From: Bacteroidota bacterium
GTDB taxonomy: Bacteria; Bacteroidota; Bacteroidia; Chitinophagales; Chitinophagaceae
Assembly (NCBI GenBank): GCA_016712665.1
Contig: JADJQP010000003.1
Location: forward strand, 310,001-374,000
DNA: 64,000 nucleotides
Reading direction: 5' to 3'
Position numbers and translations under genes: made by a program. Positions 25,923 to 38,283 of this stretch are shown here, one piece after another (the stretch's first letter is position 1; each line of letters begins with the position of its first letter). The notes under the pieces were generated by a model. It was not told the DNA's origin, ran no database searches, and saw only the letters and a program-made list of their open reading frames with translations.

Positions 25923-28900
25923 TTACTGACCTAGTAAAAACCGTATCATGAGCCCACCTCTTGTAGTGGTAATTGGAAACGCATTCGACACATATGGAAT
26001 GCTTTGTCTTCTGTCATAGAAGAACCGCAAGGTTACATTTTGATTCAAAATATAATCAATAGAAGGAGAAATGGTAATCACTTTTTGTCCACGAGTGGCC
26101 CGCGAAACCCGTTGATCTAAGCGATTAATGGTAGTATAATCATCCCGTAAGCCCAGATCTAATTTGATATTGACATCACTTTTTAATTTATTCAATCCGA
26201 AATACGGCGTGTTAATCGTAACATTCTTCATTCGATATCCTCCACCAAAAGAAATCTCCTTGCTTTTCGTTTCACTCAATTGGAAGTCAATTAAACTCAT
26301 ACTTAAGGTACGTTGTTTCTTATACTCAATATGAATATTCAGTGAATTTTTGAAGGTCGCATCGATTCCTAGCAAGGGTCCAAAGTTTTCATTGATAGTC
26401 ATATTCGGCACCATAAAGTACGGAACATAATTATGCGAAATCGAATCAATAAATGATGGGAAGCCCAATGCATACACGTCCCTGTACTGCAACGCTGAGG
26501 TAAAGCTATTCATACTGAGGGTTCCGGTATACGAATGATTTAGTGTAAAGTTCTGGAAAACGTTTTTAAACAAATTGGTGCGTGAAAGACCGCCATAATT
26601 GAGTCGCCAATTGGGTAAAGGGAAAATATTCTTGAATGGATTCGACCTGATATTATTGGTTTCATTGTTTAATAGAGGAAACGTTTCAGGGTCCTTTCCG
26701 GTATAAGCAGATAAGAATGCAGGAATGATGACATCTTGAGAATATCGTGTATAACCTTTCTTATATTTTTCATCCTCAGGTCCATTGATATTTGCGCTAT
26801 ATGGATTGATAATGCATAATCTTTTAGAAATTGCTTTTCTGTTGTTTTCAAACTCGGAGAAGGCTTGAGTAAGGTTATCTGCATTATTTCCCTTTTGAAA
26901 CATGGTTTTAATGGCAATATAGGATATTGTAAAGCCGCCTGTTTCATAAGGATTTAGATGGGCATATTCATTACCACCTCCCAATGTATCTTTAAACAAT
27001 TCAGAGTATGCTTTGTTAAACGTTTTGCTCCACGTTAAATCAATTTTAAAATCTCTGAAGGGTTCTACATTTACAGTGGCGTTAAACGTCTGCGCATATT
27101 GTTGTTGAAAGGTGGCATTAAAGAGCGAGTCACGAGTCAACACATTATCATTCGATTTACTTTCAAGCCAATATCGATCTGGTTGGTAGCCAAACGCAAA
27201 AGGAAGTCCGCTTCCCGTATTGTTTCTAAAATTCACTCCTAGATACTGTGTGCTATCCATATAACCCGGCAAAATGGAACCCATGTTTTCATTGTAATTA
27301 AAGCTCGCTCTTTTTACCATGGTCAATAGCTTTCCTACAAATCGTACCCCATCAGAAGGATTGGTTCCTCGCAATTTTTTCTTTAGAGCCAGCGCTTCTT
27401 TCTTCTTCTTAGCCAATTCTTTTGCCTTTGCATTGGCAATACTGTCCTTTCGCGCTTTGTCTGGCGCGTTAATATTTGAAATGGTAGCATTCGGATTTTT
27501 GTTCACTATTTCCTCTTTTCCGGTTGCTGTTGGCTGATCTTCCGACTTTTTCTTTTTGTCATTCTTAATTTCCTTTTCGTTGCGAACGACATCGGTAGCG
27601 GGTCCCGGCATCTGGTTTTCCTCTTCACCTCTGCTACCACTACTACCCTTTCCGCTGCTACCGCCACTACTACCGCTACTGCCTAGTTTACCCGGTGTAG
27701 CTCCTTTTGAAGGCAGGCTTGGCTTGCCCCCCTTATTAACCACTTTGGGGCTATTAATAGTCTTCAATAATTTCACTTTATTGTATAGTTGTGCAAAATT
27801 AAGTTCCCCATTAATTTGCCGGTTCTGCGTATTTCCTTCTACATTGCCTAAATTTTTGGCTAGCTGTGATGCAGCGGTCCAATTAAAGGTGGACGCATAA
27901 CTTGCTCGTAAAGTGGTCCAATCTAACAAAGGAAACTTGGATAAGGGTACATTATAATTCGCATTCAGAGATTGGTTATAACCGGTATTTCGTCCTAATC
28001 GGCCCACATTGCTCCAAAAGGTATCCTTTTTTGCTTCCGTGTCTAACCTACCATATGGTTCATCAATCCGTGAGTTATTATTGGCTGAATAATCAAATGA
28101 TAACGATTTGGTCAAGTCCCATCTGATATTATAGGTACGATTCCAAGTAAAGAATTTATAAAAATTAGGTTCAATTGGATAAGCCCCTTCATCAATATTT
28201 CGCACTTTGGTTTCACCTACCGTTCTATTAAGGGTATTGCGCATATTGAAATTTGCCGGAAGGAGATTCAAATTAAAATCACGAATCAACTGATAATACT
28301 TTCTCTTTTGTGGTATCAATTTCTTAAAAGGCTCAATGGATTTTGATTTAATGATATAGGCATAACCTAAGGTGGCATGATGCTCATCCAATCGATCTTT
28401 TTCGATGAGTGGGTTGTGCTTATTTGTTTGCGTATACGAATAACTTACATCAAAATTTTGCAAATCCCATGGTTCTTTGCGCTTATTTTTTGTAGGAGCA
28501 ATTCGCACATTCTGAAAATTAATACTTTTAATAGATGTAAAATCCTGAGCAATCTTTTTAACAGAATCCTTTTGCTTTCCGGTATATCCTTCCACTTTGT
28601 CTTTATACTTTATATCCAAATCAAAAGGATCATAAATCGGGTTGCTAATACTTTGTGTATAGCCTGCAAAAACGGGTAATTGCACACCCCATGATTTGGG
28701 AGCTAATTTACCGGCATTAATATTGGCCGAAACATCAAATTGTGTAAAGTGATCGCGTGAACGCTGATTTACCTTTTGGTCAATATTGCCATAACCGGCA
28801 GTATGCATATTGCCACTGACCTTTACGGTGCCCAAATCAGCTAGTTGTACCTCCATTCTACCTACAGCCGCAGAGCCTCCGGTTTCATCAAGGTTTGATA

Positions 28901-31900
28901 AACGCAACTCATTGAACCATACTTCAGCACATTTTTTGGCCCCATCGTCCGTTGGAAAATCAGGGGTTTTCTGGGGATTCACAACACCCACCATGGCCAT
29001 CTTTACATCCCCTAAATTGGGATTACCCACTATTTTAATAAAGTTACCCTTACTATCTTGTGTAATGTAGGGAAGTGCATAATTATGTCCGCTTTTATTC
29101 CGCTTCAATTTTGCTGCTACCAAATCTTCAAATTGAATATCCATCTCATTGGCAGCGGGCCAAATCAAATTAGGATCGCGCGCACCCCAATCTGTAAATG
29201 TAAGGGGAACCTGATATTCATAATAGTTTCCTACAAAATCGCTACCTAATCGAATAAACCCACGAAGGTCGCCTTTTTTAATAGGGGCAGCTTCAGCATT
29301 CTCAGCATGAATAAACATTTTCATGGATTTAAACTGACGCATATCCATGCCTAATGACTTAAAGGCTCCTCTAGAGTCACCATCCTCAAGTCCGCACACT
29401 TGAATGGAAAGGGCTTGTTCGTTTTGCTGAATAAACTGTGCATTCGACACCTGTTGTTGTTGCCTTTGAATACCCGGTGGTGTTACATATGGTATTGGTG
29501 CCCGACTACTATTTTCTTCAATACTTACCGAATATAAATTAAACAAGGTGGCATTGTTATCGTCATTTGGAATTAATTCGCCGGGATTTTTAAGAGAGAA
29601 ATTATAGCGTCTCCATTGATTTCGTCCTAGTTCCAATCGGGCAAAACGCATGATAATACTATCCTGAAACCCGGTTAAGAACATCCGCATAAAACGAATG
29701 GATTTAAAGTCAGGAATCCCCCCTATCCGATCGGTATACTCTCTAATCGGAATTTTAAATTGATACCAAGTTTGGTTTTCTGTATTCCCATTAGGAAGTT
29801 TTATGGAAGATACCTGTTTGTTTACAATATAATTGGTTCCAACAGCCATATTCGGCTTCATATCAATACGGTACTGAAAATATTGCTCATTTTCATTCAA
29901 TGTATTATCTCTATTAATATCCTCTGATTCAGGAACATTGGTAAATGCATTTGAAAACTGGGTATTATTGGCTGTAATGGGTGAATTGCCCTGCGCATTA
30001 TTAAATTTACGATAGCGTTTGAAAATAGGAACCGTAGCATTATCGTAATCATCTCCGCGGAAGTGATGAAAATCATCATTTGCCGGATCATTCACAGCGT
30101 CTAAGTAGGCCTGCGAAGTATTGCCAAATCCGCTCACCAATTCATCCAAATACTTTTGAAATTGAGCCGTTTCTTCGGCATTATTCATACCGTCATATCC
30201 AACATCTTGTGTTGCGCGAGCCTGCGCATCATTGTCAAAAGCTGGTGTAATTTGTTGTTGAAATTTTGGAATTTTTGACCAGGCAGAATTTTTCTACCTT
30301 TGAATTGTCAATAGGATAAGGCAACCCATTTTCAAAAAACTTTCGCGAATCTTTCAGAATATCTTCCGAAATATTTCCTAAGTTAATATAAAAACTTCCT
30401 CCAGGATCGGTGGGGCGCTTTATGAAAGGATCCAGCACCCAGAACTCAATAAATTCTACGTTGGCTGTTTCAAAGTCGCTATAGTCAATGGCCCGCATAA
30501 TACCACCCCATCTTTTGGTAGGATTTAATAATGCACCATCTGCTGTAATATTTTTATCATCAAAATTATATGGACCTCTTTCTTTGGGATAAAAAGCCAA
30601 ATCCAACGTGGGAAGATTGCCTTGTAAAGCAGTGTATGACCTTAAAGGAAACACGTCTTGCTGCTGCACCAATCGCAAATAGTGGTTGGACAATTGACCG
30701 GTATCTTTTTTAAGATGCTCCGGCATACAATTTTGCTTAGGATCTACCAAACAAGGATCTAAATTATACCAGGCCAGTTTGGCTCTATTTTTCCCATAAG
30801 TCAGGTTATTTACCAAACTAGCCTCTGGAAAAAGGATATTCCCATATTTGTCAGTGGCTTCTTGTGGTGTACTGGCAATAGCCCATTGGGTTACCGGAAA
30901 CTTGAGATCGTATCCGCTTCGTGTACCTTCAAAATCATCAATATAAATATTACTTGAACCGGAGGCATCATCGATGAGTTTGCTGTGGCCGGGGATAATT
31001 CTCGCAACCTCTCCAGAGGCGGCCAACATAGAAGGTGCCGTGGTTGAAATCAAAGGCAATCGATCCAGAAAACGAGTGAGGCTAGGCATATCGCTTTGAT
31101 AATTCGCATCCAAACCGATAACGGTATTTTTAATAGGATCCTCACCAAATGTCACCTTATTAAAGTAGGGTCTTTCGGTCAATTTCAACATGGTACCCCC
31201 AATAGTAAATTTATCATTGATAAAATAGTCGAACCGGGTTCCCAGAAAGTTTTGCAATTGAGCACCAAACACCGCGTTATTTTCGTAAGAAACATTAATA
31301 GGAATTCCGGAATTTAAAATTCCAGAATTGATCACTTTGAGTTTTCCAATTCCATAATCAATGGTATAGTCGACATTTTCAGTGAGCTTCTGCCCTCCGG
31401 CAAAAACGGTAACAGAGCCCTGCGGAATATTAAAACCACCCAAGTATATTTCTGATCCATTGGCCGATTTATAAGAACCTTTCAATAAAAATCGATTATA
31501 CTGTGGAAACTGTATCGCAATATTTTTTGTAGAATCATAGAGCAACGTGTACAAATACTTTTTTTCAAGCTGTGCATTGCCGCCAAAGGCACTTCGCATA
31601 TCTTCACCAAAAGGCTCCAATACCGGAAAAATAATTTTCCCTTGCTGTGAATTAACGGTGGTCCCCTCAATATAATCAAACCTACCGTCGGGTTGCGGAT
31701 CGTTTTGATTATTCAGGCGGTCAAGATTTAATACCGTGATTAAAGGCACCCCTGCTTTTGGGCCCTCTGGCAGGTATCTCTTTTCGCCACCACCCGGATC
31801 GAGATACATTACGTTTAAAATGAAATTGTCTTTACTGACACCGGAAGCGCCAAGTGAATACACATTTTTCATCATTAAATCCCAGAGAGGTACCGTCGGA

Positions 31901-33381
31901 TCGGGCGAAGTTGATTTTAACATTTTCAAAAATAGCACTTTGGGATTGGTACTATCCGGAGGCATATTCTGTGCAAATTCACCCACTTGATATACCTTTC
32001 CATTATTAGTGTATTCAAAGGCTACACCAATAACGTCATCAGGCTGCAATTGGGTATTTACTGAGATAAATCCGAGTTGTGGATTAAAAGAAAATTCGGC
32101 AGGATTCAATTTTCGTGCAAACGTTTTTTCAAAATCGACGCGCCCTTTCAAACCCAGAGCTTGTAACGAACTCACCACATTGCCGATATCTCTAGTGCCG
32201 GGAGCTTGTATTACCTGGGTATAGAGGGTATTGGCATTATTGTCAGGTTGTCCGTTTGAGGCTTTAAAGAATGTATTTCGATACGGCGACGGTTCTCCTA
32301 AATCTTGGAAGGCTACTACATCCCGTGCATTTTCGGTGGCTCCTGTTTTATTGGTAATCCAAACCTCGATTCGGTTGATATTAATTAAGGATTGAATGAC
32401 AGGAAAGTTTTTTAAGGCTGTGTTGTAATTGTTACGAAAGGAATGTGTCAATAGGAAATGTCGAAAATCTTCATAGCCATCACTAGCAATTGAAAAATTT
32501 TGCGTTTGCGATCCACCTTGTATGGCAAAACTCTCCTTTTTTGATTTTTGTTGCGACACCACCGCGTTCACCATCAAACGACCGAATTGCAATTGCGTTT
32601 TTAAACCAAAGAGCGACTGCACGCCTTGAATAAGGGATGTTCGTAATGGAAAACTAATATAACCTGCTTCTATTCGTTTAATAATGTCATCCTCTTGACC
32701 GGTATAATTTAGTTTGAGCTGATTTTCAAAATCAAAGGTGGCTTTGGTATTGTAATTGAAATTGAAACGCATTTTTTCGCCTACCTTCGCTAAAAGATTG
32801 ATATTCATATTCATATCAAAATCGAATATGCCATACTTTTGAGCGCTCTGCACGAGGGTTGGATTTTTTACATTTTGCCAGTTACCGCCAAAAAATAAAT
32901 CCACATTTCCTTGCGGTTTTACTTCAATGGTATTGCCACCAAAGATTCGGTCAAAAATGGCGTTACCCAAATTTACCTTGGGAATAATTCCGCCTTTCTT
33001 TGAAATCTGTGCCATCGTACTTTGGCGTTTCTTAAAATAGGCTTCCTCATCTTTCCCGGCCTGATATTTCAAGAATTCTTCATAGGTCATGTAGGAAGGC
33101 GCTCTATAATATTCCTTACCGATTTTTTCACTGATAGAATATTCTTTTAACGATGGGTCGTATTCAATTTCGGTATTAATATTTTTGGGATCTTTTAAAT
33201 CAAATCGCGCGGGTGGATCTTCATTAAATTTATCGCCCACTCGATCCTCAATCGGATATTTAAGGGTGTCCTTCTTTTTTTGAAGGGTATCTTCATCCGG
33301 CATATCAAAGGATAGGTAACTGAAGGGACTAGCCGTACTGACCACCAATGAAAATATTGTTATTGAAAAAAATAATAACAA
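25923..33381 (-). CDS. sprA: T9SS outer-membrane translocon SprA, frameshifted in this sequence
   Basis: SprA (Sov) is the giant 36-strand outer-membrane barrel that forms the type IX secretion pore. Two frames cover it, with the break at about 30287-30294. The front ends DNSKVEKFCLVKN and a stop; removing one base from the AATTTTT run gives KSAWSKIPKFQQQITPAF and runs straight into the second part, for 2485 residues in total, the family's usual size. Visible features: N-terminal repeats with GGNWQNVKNPT and IYIDDFEGTRSGYDL, a low-complexity Gly/Ser/Lys-rich insert (about codons from 27350-27720) and many barrel strands to the C-terminus. Start taken as TTG 33381; no ATG is available upstream. 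It lies directly downstream of ruvA, a conserved pairing. Confidence 0.9.
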
Positions 33382-33418
33382 ATTGAAAAAAATATTTTAT
33401 GAAATGATTCAATGCGAT

Positions 33419-34000
33419 TTAAATATTTTTCAAGGAAAGTTTAATCAATGATTCCAATTCTATATCGTTTTCTGTTTTGAGTACTTTTTGAATGGCGCTA
33501 AAGGCAGCGTTTCGTGCAATACCCAGGCTTATTAAAGCATTTAACGCATCTGCTTCCACTTTATTGCTTGCAGCTGTGAGTATATTTTCAGAGGGTTTCG
33601 ATTTCATCAATTTATCCTTTAATTCCAAAATAAGCCTTTTAGCTGATTTCGGCCCAATTCCCTTTATTTTACCCAATAGCAATTCATTCTCAGTCACGAT
33701 TGCATGATGTATTTCTTCAGGTTTCATACTGGAAAGCATCATTCGGGCCGTAGAAGCCCCCACACCACTTACCGAAATTAATTGCGTAAAAAGGGTTCGT
33801 TCCTCCTCGTCAAAAAAGCCAAATAAAGAATGCGCATCTTCCTTCACCTGTAAATAGGTTAGTAATCGCCCTTGTTGCAAATCCTGAATTTTCGAGTAGG
33901 TATGAAGGCTGATATAGACTTCATATCCGACCCCGTTAACATCGAGCCACACATAAGCAGGGTTTTTAACAGTATATTTTCCGGTCAAAAATGCGTACAT
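33419..34000 (-). CDS. ruvA: Holliday junction branch migration protein RuvA
   Basis: DNA-binding subunit of the RuvAB branch-migration motor. The 193 residues show the N-terminal OB-fold (MYAFLTGKYTVKNP, GVGYEVYIS), the acidic-pin region (HSLFGFFDEEERTLF), two helix-hairpin-helix motifs (LISVSGVGASTARMML and KIKGIGPKSAKRLILEL) and the short C-terminal RuvB-contacting domain (ALISLGIARNAA...). Intact, normal length. Its promoter candidate (TATATTTG, minus strand) lies just upstream. Co-oriented with sprA, 37 bases away. Confidence 0.97.
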   Translation of the reverse strand: MYAFLTGKYTVKNPAYVWLDVNGVGYEVYISLHTYSKIQDLQQGRLLTYLQVKEDAHSLFGFFDEEERTLFTQLISVSGVGASTARMMLSSMKPEEIHHAIVTENELLLGKIKGIGPKSAKRLILELKDKLMKSKPSENILTAASNKVEADALNALISLGIARNAAFSAIQKVLKTENDIELESLIKLSLKNI

Positions 34001-34012
34001 AAAATAGGATTA

Positions 34013-34020
34013 CAAATATA
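34013..34020 (-). promoter_or_regulatory. Bacteroidota -7 element upstream of ruvA (TATATTTG)
   Basis: Reads TATATTTG on the minus strand, 12 bases before the ruvA start. No TTTG at -33. Confidence 0.4.
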
Positions 34021-34130
34021 GGGACTTTTATGATATGAAGTGAAGATATCTACCTGATGCTCAGAACCTCTCAATACTGAAAAAATAAAGCGGATTGTGT
34101 TTGTTAAATAGATTAACCTACTTTAGCATC

Positions 34131-34886
34131 ATGAAAAGGCGTATTCTCTTACTGCTAATCGTTTTCATGGCCCTTACTGCCATTATTCCGATGGCTATTG
34201 AGTATCAATTTAATCAGCTAAATACCGGTCGCCCCAATAAATTATCCAATGAGCAATGGATTCATAGAGGTTTGTACAATGGAATTACAGTATTTGAAAA
34301 CACAGTAGCCGCCTTTGATAGCGCCAAAGATATGGGGTTAAAGGGTATCGAATTGGATATTTTTTATATCGACTCTATCAATGATTTTGTGGTGACCCAT
34401 GATTTACCAAATCCCTATGGCTTACCTCCCCTTTTGCTTTCAGATGTAATCAGTCGATATGATTCCAGCTACTATTATTGGTTTGATTTAAAGAACCTTT
34501 CAACAGAAAATCAGGAAAAAATTACGGCCCGATTTCAAGATATAACCCCTGCTCATGTCAAAACCAAAGTATATATTGAATCCGGCGCGGCAAAGCCATT
34601 GGGCTTTTTGGCCAAATCTGGCTTTAATACGATTTATTGGATTCAATATAACAGAACTCATTTTATCAAATCATTTCTAAAGAAAATCTGGATAAAATGG
34701 GACTGCATTCGATACAAATTTGATGGGGTGAGCATGGGAATGACCCTCGCTGATGAAGATTTTTTCGAGAGCTTTGAAACGATACCAAAATTTATTTTTC
34801 ATATTTACACCCCCGAGTTATTTCTGCAAGTAAAAAATCGTTCAAATATAGCTGTGTATCTTATGGATTACCTCCCGACCGAATAA
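34131..34886 (+). CDS. Glycerophosphodiester phosphodiesterase-like protein
   Basis: Start at ATG 34131 (MKRRILLLLIVF) gives an N-terminal membrane anchor or signal; the earlier TTG is not needed. The 251-residue protein carries the GDPD signature in order: HRG (IHRGLYN), EN in FENTVAAFDSA, the metal pair E-x-D in GIELDIFY, and HD in VVTHDLPNP. These are the catalytic residues of the GDPD TIM barrel. The C-terminal half is diverged and shorter than classical GDPDs. Expected to hydrolyse glycerophosphodiesters in the periplasm. It is first in a cluster with an LtaS-like phosphoglycerol transferase 3 bases downstream. Confidence 0.75.
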   Translation: MKRRILLLLIVFMALTAIIPMAIEYQFNQLNTGRPNKLSNEQWIHRGLYNGITVFENTVAAFDSAKDMGLKGIELDIFYIDSINDFVVTHDLPNPYGLPPLLLSDVISRYDSSYYYWFDLKNLSTENQEKITARFQDITPAHVKTKVYIESGAAKPLGFLAKSGFNTIYWIQYNRTHFIKSFLKKIWIKWDCIRYKFDGVSMGMTLADEDFFESFETIPKFIFHIYTPELFLQVKNRSNIAVYLMDYLPTE

Positions 34887-34889
34887 AAT

Positions 34890-36787
34890 ATGAAAACCTC
34901 TACCTTTTACACAAATACTTATTCCTGAGGTTCCTCATCATTTTAGGGATTTTACAGGTTGCCCGCTTGCTATTTTTTTTATACAACCGTGATATGTTCC
35001 TAAACGGAACCTTAGAAATTATTTCAACATTTTTTAAGTCCATTCTATTTGATGTTTTAAGTTGCTTCTTATATTTTATTCCCTATATCTGTTTACTTTT
35101 TTGTCTACTTTTTCTCAAAGAAATGAAGCGGTGGCAACTTCGTTTACTTACGGTATATTTTTCTGTTTTGTTTTGGATGGTGAGTATTCTGAGTTTTGCA
35201 GATATCTTTTATTATAAATTCAATTTACGTCGTATCAATATTGAAACCCTTCAATTATTATCCGATTCCAAATCTTCCATTTTCAATTTCGGTATAACCC
35301 ACCCATTTTCCATACTTCTTTTGGCATTCATTGGCCTTTCTTACTATTTTTCAATCAAAAAAACCACCGTCCGAGGTTATACATTAATCCTACCGCCCCC
35401 CATCAAAAAAGTACTGATAGGTTCGCTAATTTTTGTGGCATTGGTTAGCAATTTATTTCTTTGGTTTGCTAAATACCTCTCCCCCATGTCGGCATCATTA
35501 TTGGTTTCAGCAGGTTATACAGGGTTATATACCAATAGTCCGCAAGTATTTTTGTACTCCCTACGATCAGGCTGGACCTACGTTAAACCCCTTCAGTATT
35601 TCTCAGATAGTGAGGCTGATAAATTAGTTCCGGTATTTTACGCCAATGCCTCTCCTGTACCCTACAAAGGGAGAAATATAGTGGTGTTTATTTTGGAGAG
35701 CTTTTCTTATTCGTATCTTGATAAACACAATACCGACAAGCCTTATACCCCATTCTTCGATTCCCTTATTAACCATAGCACCTTTTACACAAATGCGTAT
35801 GCTAACAATACCACTTCTGCCAATGGACTTTGCAGCATTCTTTCAGGGATTCCCTCCCTTATGAATCAGCCATATTTTAGTTCGGCTTATGCCAGCAATC
35901 CGGTCAGCTCGATTGGTCTTGCTTTGAAAAAAAATGGATATCAAACCAACTTCTTCCTTGGCGCCAATGATGATCATTTTGGATTCAAAAAAGGCACCAA
36001 ACTGCTTGGCATCGATAATTATTTTCATGGCGAGGAATTTGCCAAATCACAACATGACGGCACTTGGGGTATTTATGATGAGCCTTTTCTGCAATTTTTT
36101 GCAGCGCAATCGGAACAAATGAAACAACCTTTTTTTAGTACATTTTTTACCATTTCATCTCATTTTCCCTTCAAAGTGCCCGATTCCTTAATCAATGCTT
36201 TTCCTACCAAACATAATTATGCGAATGAACGTGCTGTTTCCTATGTAGATTATTCCTTCAAAAAGTTTTTTGAAAAAGTGGAAAAAACAACGTGGTTTCA
36301 AAATACCGTTTTCATTTTCACTGCCGATCATGTATCTAAAGAAAACACCCGCGAAAGTGCCACTTTTAATTTTAATTCCTATTATCATATCCCAATTTTT
36401 ATTTTTGATCCTACAAATCCGCAGGGCAAGGAAGTTTCCAATTTAGTGCAACATACCGATATCCCTCCCACTATTGCTCAATTAACTGGAATACCCGATA
36501 CCATTTTAAGTTTCGGGCGTTCTTTTTTTGATTCTACTACATACCACTATACCGTTAACCGCTACTCCGAAAATATTGTGCAATTCATTGACACTTCTAT
36601 TTTGCTTCAATACGATCTTATCAGCAATCGGCTATTAGATTTGTATGCAATCGAAGCAAATGACGCCTTGAAGAAAATAACCGATCAGGGCCAACTGAAT
36701 GACGCGCATCGCAAGGTGGTTCCTTTGCTAAAGGCCTATATGCAGCAGTATTTTAACCGACATTATTATAACCGTCTTTATCGATAA
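34890..36787 (+). CDS. LtaS-like sulfatase-fold phosphoglycerol transferase, 5' end frameshifted
   Basis: Membrane protein of the LTA synthase/OpgB family: about five N-terminal transmembrane helices, then a periplasmic sulfatase-fold domain. The domain has the phosphonucleophile region NTTSANGLCSILSGIPSL, the HFGFKKG and HDGTWGIYDEPF segments and the metal-binding FTADHVSKENT. The open frame lacks an ATG before KYLFLRFLIILGILQ. An ATG at 34890 in another frame gives MKTSTF, and one extra T in the TTTT at about 34903 joins them into a 632-residue protein. Relatives transfer phosphoglycerol from phosphatidylglycerol to glycans or polymers. The GDPD gene upstream and the GT-C gene downstream support glycan decoration. 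Confidence 0.75.
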
Positions 36788-36819
36788 TACTAGAAATAAA
36801 CCATGATTGCACCCAACCA

Positions 36820-38274
36820 ATGAACCGATCGTACACGCATAATGAAGACCGTTATGGCAAATTCCTATTTGCAGGTATAACAGCGATACTATTTGTTTAT
36901 GTGACGTATCGAGCTTTTCATTTGAGTATCACCAATGATGAGGCATTTACATTTTACAATGTGGCAACTCATCATATTAAAATGATGTGCGGCACAGCCA
37001 ATACACACTGGCTCAACTCCTTTTTTGTATGGATTGAGTCCATTCTCATTGGCAATAAAGAATGGATGATCCGTATTCATTCCCTCCTGAGCTTCATCCT
37101 TTTTAGCTGGGCTATCTATCGATTCTGTCTTCATTTTATTTCAACATTTTGGCAATGGATGATTCCTATAAGCCTCTTGCTACTAAACATCTATATACTC
37201 GATTTTTTCTCATTGGCGCGAGGATATTCTTTAGGCATGGCATTTGAAGTATTGGCATTCAGTTACATACTCAATTCGGACAAAAGTCCTCGAAACCTAT
37301 TTTTTTCCTATCTATTTCTTTCGGTAGCTACCATTAGCTGTTATACCTGTATTTTAATACTTTTTTCATTTTTGATTCATGAGGTTTTCTCAAAAATTCG
37401 ACAGGCTGGCTTTCGGGAGTTGTTCTCAAAAAAATGGTTGTTAGCCCACCTTCCCGTCTTAATCACTTTTTTGGTGGCCATCCCAAATATTCTTTTTAGC
37501 AGGCATGAAGGTGAATTAGAGGAAGGGCAGCGCAATGGATTGGTTCAAGACAGTTTTGGCGTTTTTTTCGAGAGAAGTTATCCTGCCCTTTTCAGCAAGG
37601 AAATTCTGTATTTATTTATAGGAATCGTCCTAATTCTTTTGTTCTTATTTTTTCTTTTTTTAAGGAGAAGTATCGACAGAAATATGTGGATTCTATTTGA
37701 GCTATTCGTGATACATATTGTAGTAGTGGAGGCACTATTTTTCATTTTTAAAATTCCTTACATTTTTGGCCGTACGTCACTTTCCTTCAATATTCTGTTC
37801 TTGCTATTACTGGTTTATGCACTTGCTTTCATCATCAATAGGTGGCCGTACAGGTATGCTCTAATCATTTGTCTACTATTATGCACAGGAAGCAGCTATA
37901 ACTTTATCGAAATGAAAGAGCATCGTAGCACCATTGAATGGTACAAAACGCAAGGAATCGAAAGGTGTATAAGTGAGTTGGAATCCTTAGCGAAGGGTCC
38001 TGTGCAGGGAAAGAAACTTGGCTTGCATTTATCGCAATTGGGCTCCTACACCAACTATTATCAATATTTGAATAGGTACCCAATTAATGATACAGTCTAT
38101 TCTTTTTGTGAAAATGAAAGCGGTATATTTGAACCCGCTACTATAGACCAAATGCTTCAGCAGGATTTCCTACTTTTATTAAGACCCTACAATCAGTATT
38201 TCAATAAGAATCAGTATTTCTTTTTAAAGCATTACGAGGACATGAATGCTGATCTTGTAGAAGTTCGCAAATAA
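36820..38274 (+). CDS. GT-C fold polytopic membrane glycosyltransferase-like protein
   Basis: A 484-residue protein with about ten transmembrane helices. The first extracytoplasmic loop carries NDEAFTFYN, matching the acidic D-E motif of GT39/ArnT-type (GT-C) polyprenyl-phosphate sugar transferases, and a second conserved segment is SLARGYSLGMAFE. The C-terminal 120 residues are soluble. It would transfer a sugar from a lipid carrier on the periplasmic side; donor and acceptor unknown. It is 32 bases downstream of the LtaS-like gene, so likely one operon with it and the GDPD gene. Confidence 0.72.
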   Translation: MNRSYTHNEDRYGKFLFAGITAILFVYVTYRAFHLSITNDEAFTFYNVATHHIKMMCGTANTHWLNSFFVWIESILIGNKEWMIRIHSLLSFILFSWAIYRFCLHFISTFWQWMIPISLLLLNIYILDFFSLARGYSLGMAFEVLAFSYILNSDKSPRNLFFSYLFLSVATISCYTCILILFSFLIHEVFSKIRQAGFRELFSKKWLLAHLPVLITFLVAIPNILFSRHEGELEEGQRNGLVQDSFGVFFERSYPALFSKEILYLFIGIVLILLFLFFLFLRRSIDRNMWILFELFVIHIVVVEALFFIFKIPYIFGRTSLSFNILFLLLLVYALAFIINRWPYRYALIICLLLCTGSSYNFIEMKEHRSTIEWYKTQGIERCISELESLAKGPVQGKKLGLHLSQLGSYTNYYQYLNRYPINDTVYSFCENESGIFEPATIDQMLQQDFLLLLRPYNQYFNKNQYFFLKHYEDMNADLVEVRK

Positions 38275-38283
38275 TGGGACCGC

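Noticed and set aside
27319..27900. Long plus-strand frames opposite sprA, rich in Leu/Pro
   Set aside because: Antisense of the Gly/Ser/Lys-rich low-complexity insert of SprA; no independent signal.
30235..30300. Programmed frameshift in sprA
   Set aside because: No slippery heptamer with a downstream pseudoknot stands out, and the window has many similar one-base breaks in unrelated genes.
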